Shown here: positions 27,331 through 36,663 of the stretch, one piece after another
How positions within the stretch are numbered: the first letter of the stretch is position 1
How the letters are laid out: every line of letters begins with the position of its first letter
DNA from: Micromonospora sp. R77
Lineage (GTDB): Bacteria > Actinomycetota > Actinomycetes > Mycobacteriales > Micromonosporaceae
Reading direction: 5' to 3'
Assembly (NCBI RefSeq): GCF_022747945.1
Contig: NZ_JALDST010000001.1
Span: forward strand, 2,790,001 to 2,854,000
DNA length: 64,000 nt
Translations under genes and position numbers: made by a program
The notes under the pieces: generated by a model
What the model was told of the DNA's origin: nothing
Database searches by the model: none
The model's input: the letters and a program-made list of their open reading frames with translations, nothing else

Positions 27331-27474
27331 ATGGCCCACTACCTGACCGACTCGGCCACCGAGACCGAGATCCAAGCTTTGGCCGCTGAAGCCGGCCTCC
27401 CGACCGTTGACCAAGCCGCCACCCTCGCCCGCCTGCTCCGCCTGCACCACCCCGCTCCGCCCCGCGCCGCGTGA
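27331..27474 (+). CDS. small hypothetical protein
   Basis: A 47-residue frame MAHYLTDSATETEIQALAAEAGLPTVDQAATLARLL... with helical character. A perfect terminator hairpin begins at the base after its stop, which supports a real transcript end. Ribosome site is weak. No family recognised. Confidence 0.45.
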   Translation: MAHYLTDSATETEIQALAAEAGLPTVDQAATLARLLRLHHPAPPRAA

Positions 27475-27507
27475 CCTGCGCCCGCTCCCCATCGGAGCGG
27501 GCGCAGG
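27475..27507 (+). terminator. perfect terminator hairpin
   Basis: CCTGCGCCCGCTCC pairs perfectly with GGAGCGGGCGCAGG around loop CCATC, directly after a TGA stop. Confidence 0.8.
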
Positions 27508-27642
27508 CTCCTTCACGGATCGCCAACCGAGTGAGCAGCCATCGCAGGCCGCGATCCCTGCCGCCCGCGACGAGGTGCATAGCCAGCAGGTGTGGGTTCG
27601 ACGATCACCACAAGGGGTGGCATGACGGACGTAGAAAATGCT

Positions 27643-28275
27643 TCAGGAACCGAGTTCTACCGTGGCGTACGGTTCCCACACGTACATGCCCTCGTCCCGG
27701 TTGAGGACAATGAGCTGACACGAGGTGATCAGCGCGTCGGCGCTGATCTTCGGGGCGGCGGAGAGGGCCTCGATGAGCGGCGCTGCGGGACCGTCGGTGT
27801 TGGTGTAGGCCAGGCTGAGGTGAGGGTTGTAGGGCTCGGCGGCCTCGGGTACGCGGTCCTGCCCCCAGACGTCGGCGATGGCGGCACGAATGGCGGCGCG
27901 TAGTTGCCGCACGGGCTCGATTGGGTCGACAGCGATCTGGATGGACTCGGGATCGACGTGGGGGGTGCCGATGGTGAGTTTGAAGGGTGACAGGCGCGAG
28001 CACCGGTCAGTGGCGGCAGCCACGATGGCGTCGACGTCGTCGGTGGCGACATCTTGGACGAAGCCGATGCCCTGCATGGTGAGGTGAAGCCATCGGTTCG
28101 GAATGACGTCGAGGCTGGGCTGCGAAGATAGTAGGGACCGGTACTGGTCAGCGAGCTTCTCGACTTCGGGTTGCCCGTTGAAGGTGATGTGCCAGGTGTA
28201 GAAGCGGGAGCCGATTCCCCAACCCGGTCGCCAGTACCAGTGGTTACGGATATTGGTGGCGTGCGGGACTGCCAT
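27643..28275 (-). CDS. 2'-5' RNA ligase-like 2H phosphoesterase
   Basis: A 210-residue protein with the two His motifs of the 2H superfamily: LHLTMQGIGF and PHLSLAYTN. The fold and length fit LigT/ThpR-like enzymes, which act on 2',3'-cyclic or 2'-5' nucleotide bonds. ATG 28275 is preceded by TGGAG, and the XRE gene upstream ends 15 bases before it, so the two are probably co-transcribed. In a mobile element it may process RNA or a nucleotide messenger. Confidence 0.82.
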   Translation of the reverse strand: MAVPHATNIRNHWYWRPGWGIGSRFYTWHITFNGQPEVEKLADQYRSLLSSQPSLDVIPNRWLHLTMQGIGFVQDVATDDVDAIVAAATDRCSRLSPFKLTIGTPHVDPESIQIAVDPIEPVRQLRAAIRAAIADVWGQDRVPEAAEPYNPHLSLAYTNTDGPAAPLIEALSAAPKISADALITSCQLIVLNRDEGMYVWEPYATVELGS

Positions 28276-28289
28276 GGGTTCTCCAGGTT

Positions 28290-29759
28290 TCATGGAAGTT
28301 GCCGGGCGGCGCCGGTGGCGCAGAACTCGGTGATGGCTGCTTGGACACTGCGGGCCTCGATGCTCGCGCGCAGTGACGGGTTGCCGGCGATGTTGCGCCC
28401 GACGCCCCGTAGGCGGTGCACCAGCGGGTCGAGCCGCTGCTCGGGTGGTAGAGCCAGCACCGGCGACAGGACCGAGACCGCGCCGTCGATGCTGCCGGCT
28501 TTGAGATGTGCTGCGGCGGCCCAGATGCGGATTTGGGCGAGCGTGCCGTACGCGACCGAGGGGTCTGCGGCGGCTTCGGTCAGTGCGTGCTCGGCGTGTT
28601 CGATGGCGTTGGCGGCCTCGCCGATGCGGAGCAGTACTGATCCAGCGTAGTTGTGTTGGCGCACCGTGCCGCAGGCGAGTAGGCCACCCACCGGGTCGCG
28701 GCTGGCATGTTGGCGGGCCTCTTCGGCGCGTTGCAGTGCTGCCCGGGCCGGCTCGACGGCGCCGATCTCCGCCCACGCGTCCGCTTCCTGGCACGCCAGC
28801 ATGACTGCCGCGCTGCCCTCGGCGGCATGGCCGTAGCCGCGCACGGCGGCGTTGGCCGCGTCTTCGAACCGCCGCTCCCACAGGTGCGTCTTGCTGATCG
28901 TGGAGAGGACCCAGGCGCGGAGGGTGTTGTCGCCGACGGTCTCGGCGCACATCCAGGCGGTGCGTGCCTGGGATTCAGCCGCGGCTGGGTGTCCGAGATC
29001 GCCGGCCATCCAGGCAAGCAGCGTGCAGAGGTAGCCCGCCCAGGTGTAGAGCTCCCGAGACTGATCAGGGTTCTGACGCCCAGTCTGCAGAAGGCGGAAT
29101 ACGCGGTCGGCCAAGAGCCCGGCCCGCGCGTAGACGACGACGGGCGGCTCGGTCAGGTAGTCGACGGCGATCCTGCGGGTGGTGGCGGCGACATCGTCGA
29201 GGGTGAAGGGCCCGACGTTGGAGGCTTGCGCCCATGCGCCGAAGCTCGCCGTGCGTTCTGCCATCGCTATCACCAGTTCCGTCTCGTCCTGCAGCGCGCC
29301 GAGGTCCCACCGCAGAGGCTCAGCCATCGCGCCAGGCGGTGCTGAAGATGCGACCGATGGTGCAGGCATCGGGGCGGCGCTCCTGCCGCTCAGCACCACT
29401 CGGTCTGCTTCCGGCATAGCGGTCAGGTCGTCGAGGTCGACCAGACTGCTCGGTTCGGTGCCGAAGACCTGCGCCAGTGCGTTCAAGGCGGCCAAGGTGG
29501 GCCGACGACCGCCGAAGGGCCACCGCTCGTAGTCGCTGATCCGCGCCCCGGTGAACGTCGCCGAACCGTTTCCTTTGGCGTTCAATTTTTCGGCTACCGA
29601 GTCCTGGGTCCAACCATGGGCCTGGCGGAAGGCATCCCGGGGGCGTAGCCCGAAGCGGCGCTGCAGCTCGGCGGCGATGGCTGTGGGTGTCGCTCCGAAA
29701 TCGGCCAGTGTCTGGCGTACGTGATCACGCTGCGCCTTGGTGCCCGTCGTCCTTGCCAT
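28290..29759 (-). CDS. XRE-type regulator with TPR-like C-terminal region
   Basis: A 489-residue protein. A helix-turn-helix near residues 30-110 (FGLRPRDAFRQAHGWTQDSVAEKLN ... ARISDYERWP) is followed by a low-complexity linker and a long helical repeat region (LYTWAGYLCTLLAWMAGDLGHPAAAESQARTAW and similar), as in actinomycete regulators with TPR sensor domains. ATG 29759 was chosen: AGGAGG lies seven bases upstream, while an upstream GTG overlaps that site. Confidence 0.88.
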   Translation of the reverse strand: MARTTGTKAQRDHVRQTLADFGATPTAIAAELQRRFGLRPRDAFRQAHGWTQDSVAEKLNAKGNGSATFTGARISDYERWPFGGRRPTLAALNALAQVFGTEPSSLVDLDDLTAMPEADRVVLSGRSAAPMPAPSVASSAPPGAMAEPLRWDLGALQDETELVIAMAERTASFGAWAQASNVGPFTLDDVAATTRRIAVDYLTEPPVVVYARAGLLADRVFRLLQTGRQNPDQSRELYTWAGYLCTLLAWMAGDLGHPAAAESQARTAWMCAETVGDNTLRAWVLSTISKTHLWERRFEDAANAAVRGYGHAAEGSAAVMLACQEADAWAEIGAVEPARAALQRAEEARQHASRDPVGGLLACGTVRQHNYAGSVLLRIGEAANAIEHAEHALTEAAADPSVAYGTLAQIRIWAAAAHLKAGSIDGAVSVLSPVLALPPEQRLDPLVHRLRGVGRNIAGNPSLRASIEARSVQAAITEFCATGAARQLP

Positions 29760-30134
29760 CGCGGTCACCTCCTACGTGCGGCCTCCTGTCGCACGGTAGC
29801 GCCCCTCTCATCGGAATCGGTACGGGGCGCGGCGAGGCCACCGGCCCGGGGGTGGGGAGCTAGCCGCTAATTGATCAAATTTTGTGCAGGTCGCGAGCGT
29901 GCGCGGGTGGGGGAAAATCTCACCACCTCTGGGGATCCATTGACGTGGATGCGCTTGGCAAGCTTGCTGAGCCGGATCACCGTCGGTCCGGATGTAGCCA
30001 CCACCAGTGATGAATGGAGTGGCTGCCATAGCACCGTCAACTGCGGATGCCCGTCGCCGTCGGGTCGTTGATGACCACCCGGCAGGCGTCTCTCCGCGCC
30101 CTGCTCGTGCTTCTCATCCTCGTGAGGATTACCG
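29760..30134. promoter_or_regulatory. divergent promoter region with TTGATCAA palindrome
   Basis: About 375 bases between the XRE regulator and the rightward operon. An AT-rich island near 29865-29885 carries the palindrome TTGATCAA, which stands out in this GC context and could be an operator for the XRE protein. GTGAGGA precedes the permease ATG. No ORF looks real. Confidence 0.45.
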
Positions 30135-31541
30135 ATGACAACCTCGAACGACTTGGCCCGCTACGGCTATCGGCAGGAACTCAGCCGCCAGCTGCGGTTT
30201 CGGGACCTGTTGGCGTACGGCTTGGTGTACATGGTGCCGATCGCGCCGATGGCGATCTTCGGCAGCGTCTATGCGGGCTCCGGTGGCATGGTGGCCCTCG
30301 CCTACGTCATCGGTGTGGTGGCGCTGGTGTTCACCGCGTTCTCGTACGCGCAGATGGTGAAGGCGTTCCCGATGTCGGGCAGTGTCTACAACTACGCGGG
30401 TCGGGGGATCAGCCCGCCGGTCGGGTTTCTCGCCGGCTGGGTGATCCTTCTCGACTACGTGCTCGTGCCTGGTCTGTTGTATCTGGTGGCGTCGGTGGCG
30501 ATGCACTCTACGGTGCCGGCGGTGCCGGTGTGGCTGTGGTTGCTCGGGTTCGTCGCGGTCAACACGGTCGTCAACTCGGTGGGCATCCGCATGACGGCGG
30601 TGGTCACTCGGGTGATGCTCGTCGGTGAGTTGATCGTCTTGGCGTTGTTCCTGGTCGTCGCCGGTTGGGCGCTCGCGACGGGTAGGGGCCGGTTCAGTTG
30701 GGACGCGTTCTACAACGCCGACACCTTCACCTGGTCCCTGGTGGCGGGGGCGGTGTCGATCGCGGTGCTGTCGTTCCTGGGCTTCGACGGCATCTCCATG
30801 TTGGCGGAGGAGACCCGTGACGGCGCCCGGCAGATCGGCCGGGCGATGGCGGCTGTGCTCGTCCTGGCGGGGGTGTTGTTCATCGCGCAGACGTGGCTGG
30901 CGGCGATGCTCGTGTCCAACCCCGACGGGCTGCTGGCCGAGGGTGATGTGAACGGCACTGCCTTCTACGACGCCGCCGCGGTGGCCGGCGGGGGCTGGTT
31001 GGCGACGGTGTGCGCGGTGGCGACGGCGATCGCGTGGGGTTTGCCGAACTCGATGGTCGCGCAGGTCGCCACGTCGCGGCTGCTGTACGCGATGGCCCGT
31101 GATCGGCAGCTCCCGGCGTTCCTGGCGAAGGTGTCGGTGCGCCGCAGCGTGCCGATCAACGCGACCCTGCTCACCGGTGTCGTGTCCCTCGCCCTGGGCT
31201 TGTACATGGCCACCCGCTCCGACGGGATCACGCTGTTGTCGTCGCTGATCAACTTCGGGGCGATGGTGGCGTTCCTGGTCCTGCACGTCTCCGTGGTCGT
31301 GCACTACCTGATCCGCCGTCGCAGCGGCGACTGGTTCGCGCACCTGCTCATGCCCGCAGTCGGGTTCGTGATCCTCGCCTACGTGGTGGTGAACGCCAAC
31401 ATCGCCGCCCAGCGCCTCGGTCTGGCCTGGCTGGCCCTCGGCGTGGTCGTCCTCGCCTGCCTGTATCTGACTGGCCGCCGGCCGGTGCTGTCCGGCCTGG
31501 CCCCCACCCAGGCCGCCGGGCGTGACATGGAGCGGGTGTGA
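30135..31541 (+). CDS. APC-family amino acid permease
   Basis: A 468-residue, 12-TM transporter. The first helix region LAYGLVYMVPIAPMAIFG and SYAQMVKAFPMSGSVYNYAGRGI match the APC superfamily; FLGFDGISMLAEETRDGARQIGRAM is its helix 6-7 region. It probably imports an amino acid, amine or amide. The stop overlaps the formamidase frame, so the imported substrate may be the amide hydrolysed next. Confidence 0.9.
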   Translation: MTTSNDLARYGYRQELSRQLRFRDLLAYGLVYMVPIAPMAIFGSVYAGSGGMVALAYVIGVVALVFTAFSYAQMVKAFPMSGSVYNYAGRGISPPVGFLAGWVILLDYVLVPGLLYLVASVAMHSTVPAVPVWLWLLGFVAVNTVVNSVGIRMTAVVTRVMLVGELIVLALFLVVAGWALATGRGRFSWDAFYNADTFTWSLVAGAVSIAVLSFLGFDGISMLAEETRDGARQIGRAMAAVLVLAGVLFIAQTWLAAMLVSNPDGLLAEGDVNGTAFYDAAAVAGGGWLATVCAVATAIAWGLPNSMVAQVATSRLLYAMARDRQLPAFLAKVSVRRSVPINATLLTGVVSLALGLYMATRSDGITLLSSLINFGAMVAFLVLHVSVVVHYLIRRRSGDWFAHLLMPAVGFVILAYVVVNANIAAQRLGLAWLALGVVVLACLYLTGRRPVLSGLAPTQAAGRDMERV

Positions 31542-31546
31542 TCGCG

Positions 31547-32551
31547 ATGAGCCCTTTCACCTACCGACCCGCCCGCGACGAGTTGGCCTACACCTTCGGT
31601 GGACGCCTGCCCGTGGCGCACGTCCGCTCCGGCGACGTGATCACCGTGCACACCGAGGATTGCTTCGGCGGCCTCGTACGGGGACCTGCGGACCTGCCGT
31701 CGCAGGTCTGCCAGATGCCGTATCTGAACCCGGTGTCGGGGCCGTTCTTCGTCGAGGACGCCGAGCCCGGCGACACCCTCGCCGTGCACCTCCTGTCGAT
31801 CGAACCGGCCCACGACTGGGGCGTATCGGCGACGTTCCCGTACTTCGGGGCACTCACGTCGACCTCGCACACGGCCACCCTGCAGCCGCCGCTGGAGGAG
31901 CGGGTGTGGGTGTACGGCGTCGACCGGCAGGCGGGTGTTGTCCGGTATCGGGCCACCGCGAGTGATCACCTGGTCGAGCTGCCGCTGGATCCGATGATCG
32001 GCACGATCGGCGTCGCCCCAGGTGGCATGGAGTCCCGGTCCACGATCGTCCCCGACTACTACGGCGGGAACCTCGACACACCGGAACTGCGCGCCGGGAC
32101 CACCCTGTATCTCGGGGTGAACGTGCACGGAGCGATGCTCGCCCTCGGCGACGGACACGCCCGCCAGGGCCACGGCGAAGCGTGCGGGGTTGGCGTGGAG
32201 ATCGCCACCGTCACCACACTCGCGATCGAGGTGATCAAGGGTGCCGGCACCGCCTGGCCGCGCCTGGAAACCGACACCGAGATCATGTCGGTCGGCTGCG
32301 CCCGCCCGCTGGAGGACGCCTACCGCATGGCTCATCAGGACCTCACCGCCTGGACCGTCGACCTGTGCGGCCTGCAGACCCTGGACGCCTATCAGCTCAT
32401 CTCGCAGGCCGGGCGGGCACCCATCGGCAACGTCTGCGACCCCAACTACACCGTCCTGGCCGCCATCGACAAAGCGCTGCTTCCGCAGCCGCAGCCCGCC
32501 TACCGCGACGCGCACGCCCGGCTGCGGGACATTGCCGCAGTTCAGGAATAG
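31547..32551 (+). CDS. acetamidase/formamidase family enzyme
   Basis: A 334-residue protein of the FmdA/AmdA family: VRSGDVITVHTEDCFGG, VEDAEPGDTLAVHLLSIEP, LGVNVHGAMLALGDGHARQGHGE (metal and catalytic region), and a C-terminal LDAYQLISQAGRAPIGNVCDPNYTV. It hydrolyses short amides to ammonia and acid. ATG 31547 is preferred; GTG 31538 would overlap the permease stop. Confidence 0.9.
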   Translation: MSPFTYRPARDELAYTFGGRLPVAHVRSGDVITVHTEDCFGGLVRGPADLPSQVCQMPYLNPVSGPFFVEDAEPGDTLAVHLLSIEPAHDWGVSATFPYFGALTSTSHTATLQPPLEERVWVYGVDRQAGVVRYRATASDHLVELPLDPMIGTIGVAPGGMESRSTIVPDYYGGNLDTPELRAGTTLYLGVNVHGAMLALGDGHARQGHGEACGVGVEIATVTTLAIEVIKGAGTAWPRLETDTEIMSVGCARPLEDAYRMAHQDLTAWTVDLCGLQTLDAYQLISQAGRAPIGNVCDPNYTVLAAIDKALLPQPQPAYRDAHARLRDIAAVQE

Positions 32552-32560
32552 GGGCGTGGG

Positions 32561-33241
32561 ATGACCGCGTCGATACCCCAGCTGTCGCTGCGCGACGAGC
32601 TGTTCCTGCTCGGGCACCACGACGACACCGGCCAGCCGCACGTGCACCGCCAAGCCTTGGCCCTCGGCATGGCCGGCGCAGTGCTGATCGACCTGTTCCT
32701 AGCTGGACTGGTCACCCTCGGCTCCTACGACGACCACCCGGCCTCCGACCGGTGGCTACGCCTGAACTCCGACCAGCCGGTCGGTGACCTGATCGCCGAC
32801 ACCGCCCTCGCCGCGATCCACCACTCCCGGACCACCCCGACCGTGAAGGCGTTCCTGCGTAGCTTCGCCGACGACCTGTACGAACGCACCCGCGCCGGAC
32901 TCGTCGCCGCCGGCATCCTGCGCCACACCGCCCGCCGCCGCCTCGGCGGCCTGGTCCGCGCCGACGCCTACCTCGCCACCGACACCAAATGGGCCGTCGT
33001 CGCCCGCGCCCGCCTGCGCTACCTCGCCGCCGGCCGCGAACAACCGGACAACCACACCGCCGCCCTCGCCGGACTCGTCGCCGTCCTCGGCCTCGCCGAC
33101 CACCTCTACCTCGACGACGACACCACCACCCTCACCGCCCACCTGAAAACCATCGCCGCCCAACACCACCGCCCCGTCCGGGAGATCACCGCCGCGGTCG
33201 ACGCCGCGGTCGGTGACCTCGCCACCGCCGCCTACCGATAG
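32561..33241 (+). CDS. GPP34 (GOLPH3/Vps74-like) family protein
   Basis: A 226-residue protein: LSLRDELFLLGHHDDTG, ALALGMAGAVLIDLFLAGLVTL, and an all-helical remainder with ARRRLGGLVRADAYLATD. Eukaryotic relatives bind PI4P and retain glycosyltransferases in the Golgi; bacterial forms are common in actinomycetes with unknown role. It starts 9 bases after the formamidase stop. Confidence 0.87.
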   Translation: MTASIPQLSLRDELFLLGHHDDTGQPHVHRQALALGMAGAVLIDLFLAGLVTLGSYDDHPASDRWLRLNSDQPVGDLIADTALAAIHHSRTTPTVKAFLRSFADDLYERTRAGLVAAGILRHTARRRLGGLVRADAYLATDTKWAVVARARLRYLAAGREQPDNHTAALAGLVAVLGLADHLYLDDDTTTLTAHLKTIAAQHHRPVREITAAVDAAVGDLATAAYR

Positions 33242-33265
33242 ACCGCCGAGGGGGACGACAACACC

Positions 33266-33919
33266 GTGGACTCAAGTGTTCGTATCCGCGCCGCCCGCTG
33301 GACAGACAGACAGGCCGTCGCCGCGTTGATCGCCGACGCCCTGCACCCCAGCCCGTTCGCCGGCTGGCTGGTGCCGGACGCGGCCCAGCGCCGCCGGGTG
33401 ATGACCGAGGTCGTCGCGGTGTGGGTGGAGCACGCGATGTTCTTCGGCGACGTGCACCTCACCGACGACCTCACCGCCACCATCGTCGGCTTCCACCGCT
33501 ACCGGCCGATCCCGCCACCGGCCAACTACCCGACCCGCCTCATGGAGGCCACCGGGTCACACGCTGAGCGCTTCACTGCCCTTGAGGGCCTGATCGCCCA
33601 GCAGCAGCCCACCGAACCGCACTACCACTTGGCGCTCCTCGCGGTATCCCCAACCCGGCAGAAGACCGGCTACGGCAGCGCCCTGCTCAGCCATCACCGC
33701 GCCCGTCTCGATCGCATCGACCTGCCCTCCTGGACCACCGTCCCCGCCGAAATGGAGCACCTGCTCGCCCGCTACGGGTACACGCACCGCCCGCTCCTCA
33801 CCCTGCCAAACGGACCAAGCCTGCGACCCATGCGCCGCAACCCCCACCACGCCAGCAGCCCCATGCCGATCAACCCCGCCCGCCCAGCCAGCAATCACTG
33901 GCATGACCAGCACGCCTAA
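33266..33919 (+). CDS. GNAT-family N-acetyltransferase
   Basis: A 217-residue protein with the acetyl-CoA-binding motif LALLAVSPTRQKTGYGSALL near residues 125-143 and typical flanking strands. GTG 33266 lies 24 bases after the previous stop, behind GAGGGGGA. The C-terminal tail after residue 190 is Pro/Asn-rich and overlaps the next gene by 17 bases. Substrate unknown. Confidence 0.85.
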   Translation: MDSSVRIRAARWTDRQAVAALIADALHPSPFAGWLVPDAAQRRRVMTEVVAVWVEHAMFFGDVHLTDDLTATIVGFHRYRPIPPPANYPTRLMEATGSHAERFTALEGLIAQQQPTEPHYHLALLAVSPTRQKTGYGSALLSHHRARLDRIDLPSWTTVPAEMEHLLARYGYTHRPLLTLPNGPSLRPMRRNPHHASSPMPINPARPASNHWHDQHA

Positions 33920-35075
33920 CCCAGCCACCCCCTCTCACGGACAGGTCATGGCCTTCCCCCGCAGATACCCACCCGACCTCGTGGACGCCGTCGTCCAGCG
34001 GGTCGCCGACGCCCGCACCGTCAAGGCCTACGGCGCCGTCACCACCGTCGCCCGGCAGCTGGACCTCGATCCCCGCACCGTGCAGAAATGGGTCACCAAG
34101 ATCACCGCTCCCCAGGCGCAGCAGGCAGACCGACGGGCGAATGGCACCGGACCGTGGGAGTTCTCCTTGCACCCCGGGCTGCTGCACTGCAAGTTCTGCC
34201 GCCAACCAGCGACTCGATCCGAGACAACCGATGCGCCCCCGGCGTACCTCTGCGGAAACGACTGCTGGCCCAGACCACTCGATGCCATCGCCATCGCCGA
34301 TCATGTCGGTCGAGCGATCCTGCGACACGCGCCACGAATCGTCCCCTCCCACGCAGGGACACCGACGCCTCCACACCTGGCCGCCCTCCACGCTCACCGC
34401 GTCCTGACCCGCGTCACCGTCGGCGCCACCGCCCGCGATATGACCCTCACCTGGCGGGCGGCACCCCTGGCCAACCCAGACCGCTGGGAGACCGAACGCG
34501 CGCAGCGGGTCGCCGCCGCCCGCGACCTGACCATCGGCGATCCGCTACGCGCCCGGCAGCTCCTACACGAAAGCCTCACCGGCATCGACCCTGCCACCGC
34601 CCCACCCCACCCGGTGCACACCGAAGCCGCCACCCTCCTGGCCGCACTGCACCTGCGGCTCGGCGACCTCGACGCCGCCACCGCCTGGGCCGGATACGCC
34701 CACCACAGCGCCGACCACCTCTACGGCCCCACGCACCGGCGCAGCCTGCACGCCCTGCACCTGTTCGCCGCAGCCCACCGCCGCGCCGGTCACCACCAAC
34801 GCGCATACCACCTCTACCGGCAGCTCGGCGAGCACCACGCAAGCAGCGACAGCCCTCGCGGCCACCGCACCCTCGCCGTTCACGCCACCACAGCCCTCGT
34901 CCTGCACGACCTCGGCCACTGCCAAGCCGCCCAGGACCTCCTCGCCGACACCATCGCCACGCAGCGCCGTGAGCACCCCGGAAACCCCACCACCGCCCGC
35001 ATGACCCACCACCTCGCCCGCATCCGACAGGACTGCGCCACCAACAGTCACCACCACGAGGACGGTCAGCGATGA
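33903..35075 (+). CDS. HTH - zinc ribbon - TPR fusion protein
   Basis: A 390-residue protein. Residues of about 17-65 form a transposase-like helix-turn-helix (FPRRYPPDLVDAVVQRVADAR ... VARQLDLDPRTVQKWV). Then a possible four-Cys zinc site (CKFC ... CGNDC). The remainder is helical with TPR-like repeats (TEAATLLAALHLRLGDLDAATAWAGYAHH and following). Start may instead be ATG 33948. A DNA-binding sensor or adaptor is plausible; no family name can be given. Confidence 0.65.
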   Translation: MTSTPNPATPSHGQVMAFPRRYPPDLVDAVVQRVADARTVKAYGAVTTVARQLDLDPRTVQKWVTKITAPQAQQADRRANGTGPWEFSLHPGLLHCKFCRQPATRSETTDAPPAYLCGNDCWPRPLDAIAIADHVGRAILRHAPRIVPSHAGTPTPPHLAALHAHRVLTRVTVGATARDMTLTWRAAPLANPDRWETERAQRVAAARDLTIGDPLRARQLLHESLTGIDPATAPPHPVHTEAATLLAALHLRLGDLDAATAWAGYAHHSADHLYGPTHRRSLHALHLFAAAHRRAGHHQRAYHLYRQLGEHHASSDSPRGHRTLAVHATTALVLHDLGHCQAAQDLLADTIATQRREHPGNPTTARMTHHLARIRQDCATNSHHHEDGQR

Positions 35076-35165
35076 GCGTCCCCCCGTGACCGCCCTCATC
35101 GCCACAACGCCAGCACTGCCGTCGCCACCGACCGCTCAGTGCCAGGAAGGAACCCCGACACCGTG

Positions 35166-36044
35166 ATGGCCACCCCGACTGCCCCCGCCCGCCGCCTGGC
35201 CGTCAGCCTCCTCGGCAGCGTCCTCCTCACCGGCTGCCACACCACCACCCCAGCCCACCAGAAACCTCCGCCGACGGCGCCCGCCGTAACCGACAGCCGG
35301 GCCATCGCCACGCAGCCGGCCGCTACCGAGCCGGGTCTCACCCCGTCACAGCGGCTGACCGCCCTCGCCGACACCGTCACCGCCACGCCCGGCGACACCA
35401 CCACCGCTCTGCCATACACCTACCTGCACACCCAGTCCTGGACCCGCGCCACCAACGCCGTCACCCGCACCGAACTGCGCCAATGGCGCCGCCACACCGA
35501 CGGCTCGGGCCAAGAGAAAACTCGCCGCCTCCCCGACCTGCCGGGACTCAACCACCAACCCGAACGCCGCGAGCCGGCCCAGTTCACGCAGGCGCCTGAG
35601 ACAACGACTCAGCACCTCTCAGGCGACCTGCACCCATATCTGCCAGAACCGCTGCCCAACGACGCGCACACCCTCGCCGACATGCTCGCCCCCCGAGAAC
35701 TGGCCAACGAACCCGCCTACCCGCGGCTGCTCGCCAACGGCGTCGTCGCACTCGTGAGCACCCAGTACCTCAACCAAGCCCAACGGGCCACAAGCCTGCG
35801 CGTCCTCGCGGCCATCCCCGGCATCACCTACCGCGGACAGAGCACCGACATCCTCGGCCGCACCGGCCTGACCTTCACCATCACCGCCGACGGATCCACC
35901 TCTCAGCTACTGATCAACCCGCACAGCGGCGAGATCCTCGCCGCGCACGAGCGGCTGAGCAGGCGCCGGCCGGGCCTGTTCTCCGCCGTCCTCATCCTCG
36001 AACGCGGCCACACCACTCACACCGGCACCACCCTCCGCCCCTGA
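35166..36044 (+). CDS. CU044_5270-like lipoprotein
   Basis: A 292-residue lipoprotein with signal peptide and lipobox LLTGC near residue 20. The C-terminal part (RVLAAIPGITYRGQSTDILGRTGL ... LLINPHSGEILAAHE) closely parallels a chromosomal protein at 61.6 kb (ALSRVPGIQKHGSETDALGRRGI ... LILDPRSGQLLGTAG). That family is often paired with sigma factors. Here no sigma gene is adjacent. ATG 35166 follows GGAAGGA after a 90-base gap. Confidence 0.75.
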   Translation: MATPTAPARRLAVSLLGSVLLTGCHTTTPAHQKPPPTAPAVTDSRAIATQPAATEPGLTPSQRLTALADTVTATPGDTTTALPYTYLHTQSWTRATNAVTRTELRQWRRHTDGSGQEKTRRLPDLPGLNHQPERREPAQFTQAPETTTQHLSGDLHPYLPEPLPNDAHTLADMLAPRELANEPAYPRLLANGVVALVSTQYLNQAQRATSLRVLAAIPGITYRGQSTDILGRTGLTFTITADGSTSQLLINPHSGEILAAHERLSRRRPGLFSAVLILERGHTTHTGTTLRP

Positions 36045-36093
36045 CAGGCCAAGCACCGGCCGCCGCCCTACCAAGGACCAAGGAGGCTCACCC

Positions 36094-36663
36094 ATGCCCC
36101 TCCGCTCCGTCGGTGACCCACCACTCGCCCCCGACCCGCAGCGTTGTCCACCGCTGCCCAGCTCAGACCTAATCACCAGTACGTTCGGCGGCCGTCGGCG
36201 AGTTCTGCCAGAGGTGTGGGCGGTGCCCCTTCACGCGGCGTCCCGGCTCGCCTCGCACCACCGCGAACAATGGGCGGCGGAGACGATCTCCCGCGACTCG
36301 GCTGCTGACGACCACGTGGTGGCTGCTGCCAAGAGATCGATCGATCGTCTCAACGCCACTCGCGTCGCTCTGGTTGGGGAGATCGACTCCTGGGTCGAGC
36401 ATGTGATCAGGCCGCCGGGCGGGGCACCGTTGCACACCGAGACGATCGGCTCCGTGATTGACCGCCTGGCCATCGCATGGGTTCGGTGGAGGCAATTCTC
36501 GGAGACCGCCCAGCTGGACCCGAGCGACGTCGATCCTTCACTGGCGCTCCAGCAGTTCACCGAGCTCACCGAAGCCTTCGACACCCTTGTGCTCGACATC
36601 CATGAAGGTCGCCGCCGCATTCCTCACTGGCGCACGCTCAAGAGCTATCGGGAGCCGCGATGA
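36094..36663 (+). CDS. DUF4254 protein
   Basis: A 189-residue helical protein. AKRSIDRLNATRVALVGEIDSWVEHVI and IGSVIDRLAIAWVRW, then LTEAFDTLVLDIHEGRRRIPHW, match the DUF4254 pattern, which often occurs beside GT9-type glycosyltransferases in Gram-negative sugar clusters. A GT9-like gene is three genes downstream. Function unknown. It overlaps the next gene by 4 bases (ATGA). Confidence 0.7.
   Translation: MPLRSVGDPPLAPDPQRCPPLPSSDLITSTFGGRRRVLPEVWAVPLHAASRLASHHREQWAAETISRDSAADDHVVAAAKRSIDRLNATRVALVGEIDSWVEHVIRPPGGAPLHTETIGSVIDRLAIAWVRWRQFSETAQLDPSDVDPSLALQQFTELTEAFDTLVLDIHEGRRRIPHWRTLKSYREPR

Noticed and set aside
32989..33216. Arg/Pro-rich frame inside the GPP34 gene
   Set aside because: Out-of-frame shadow of Ala/Asp/His codons.
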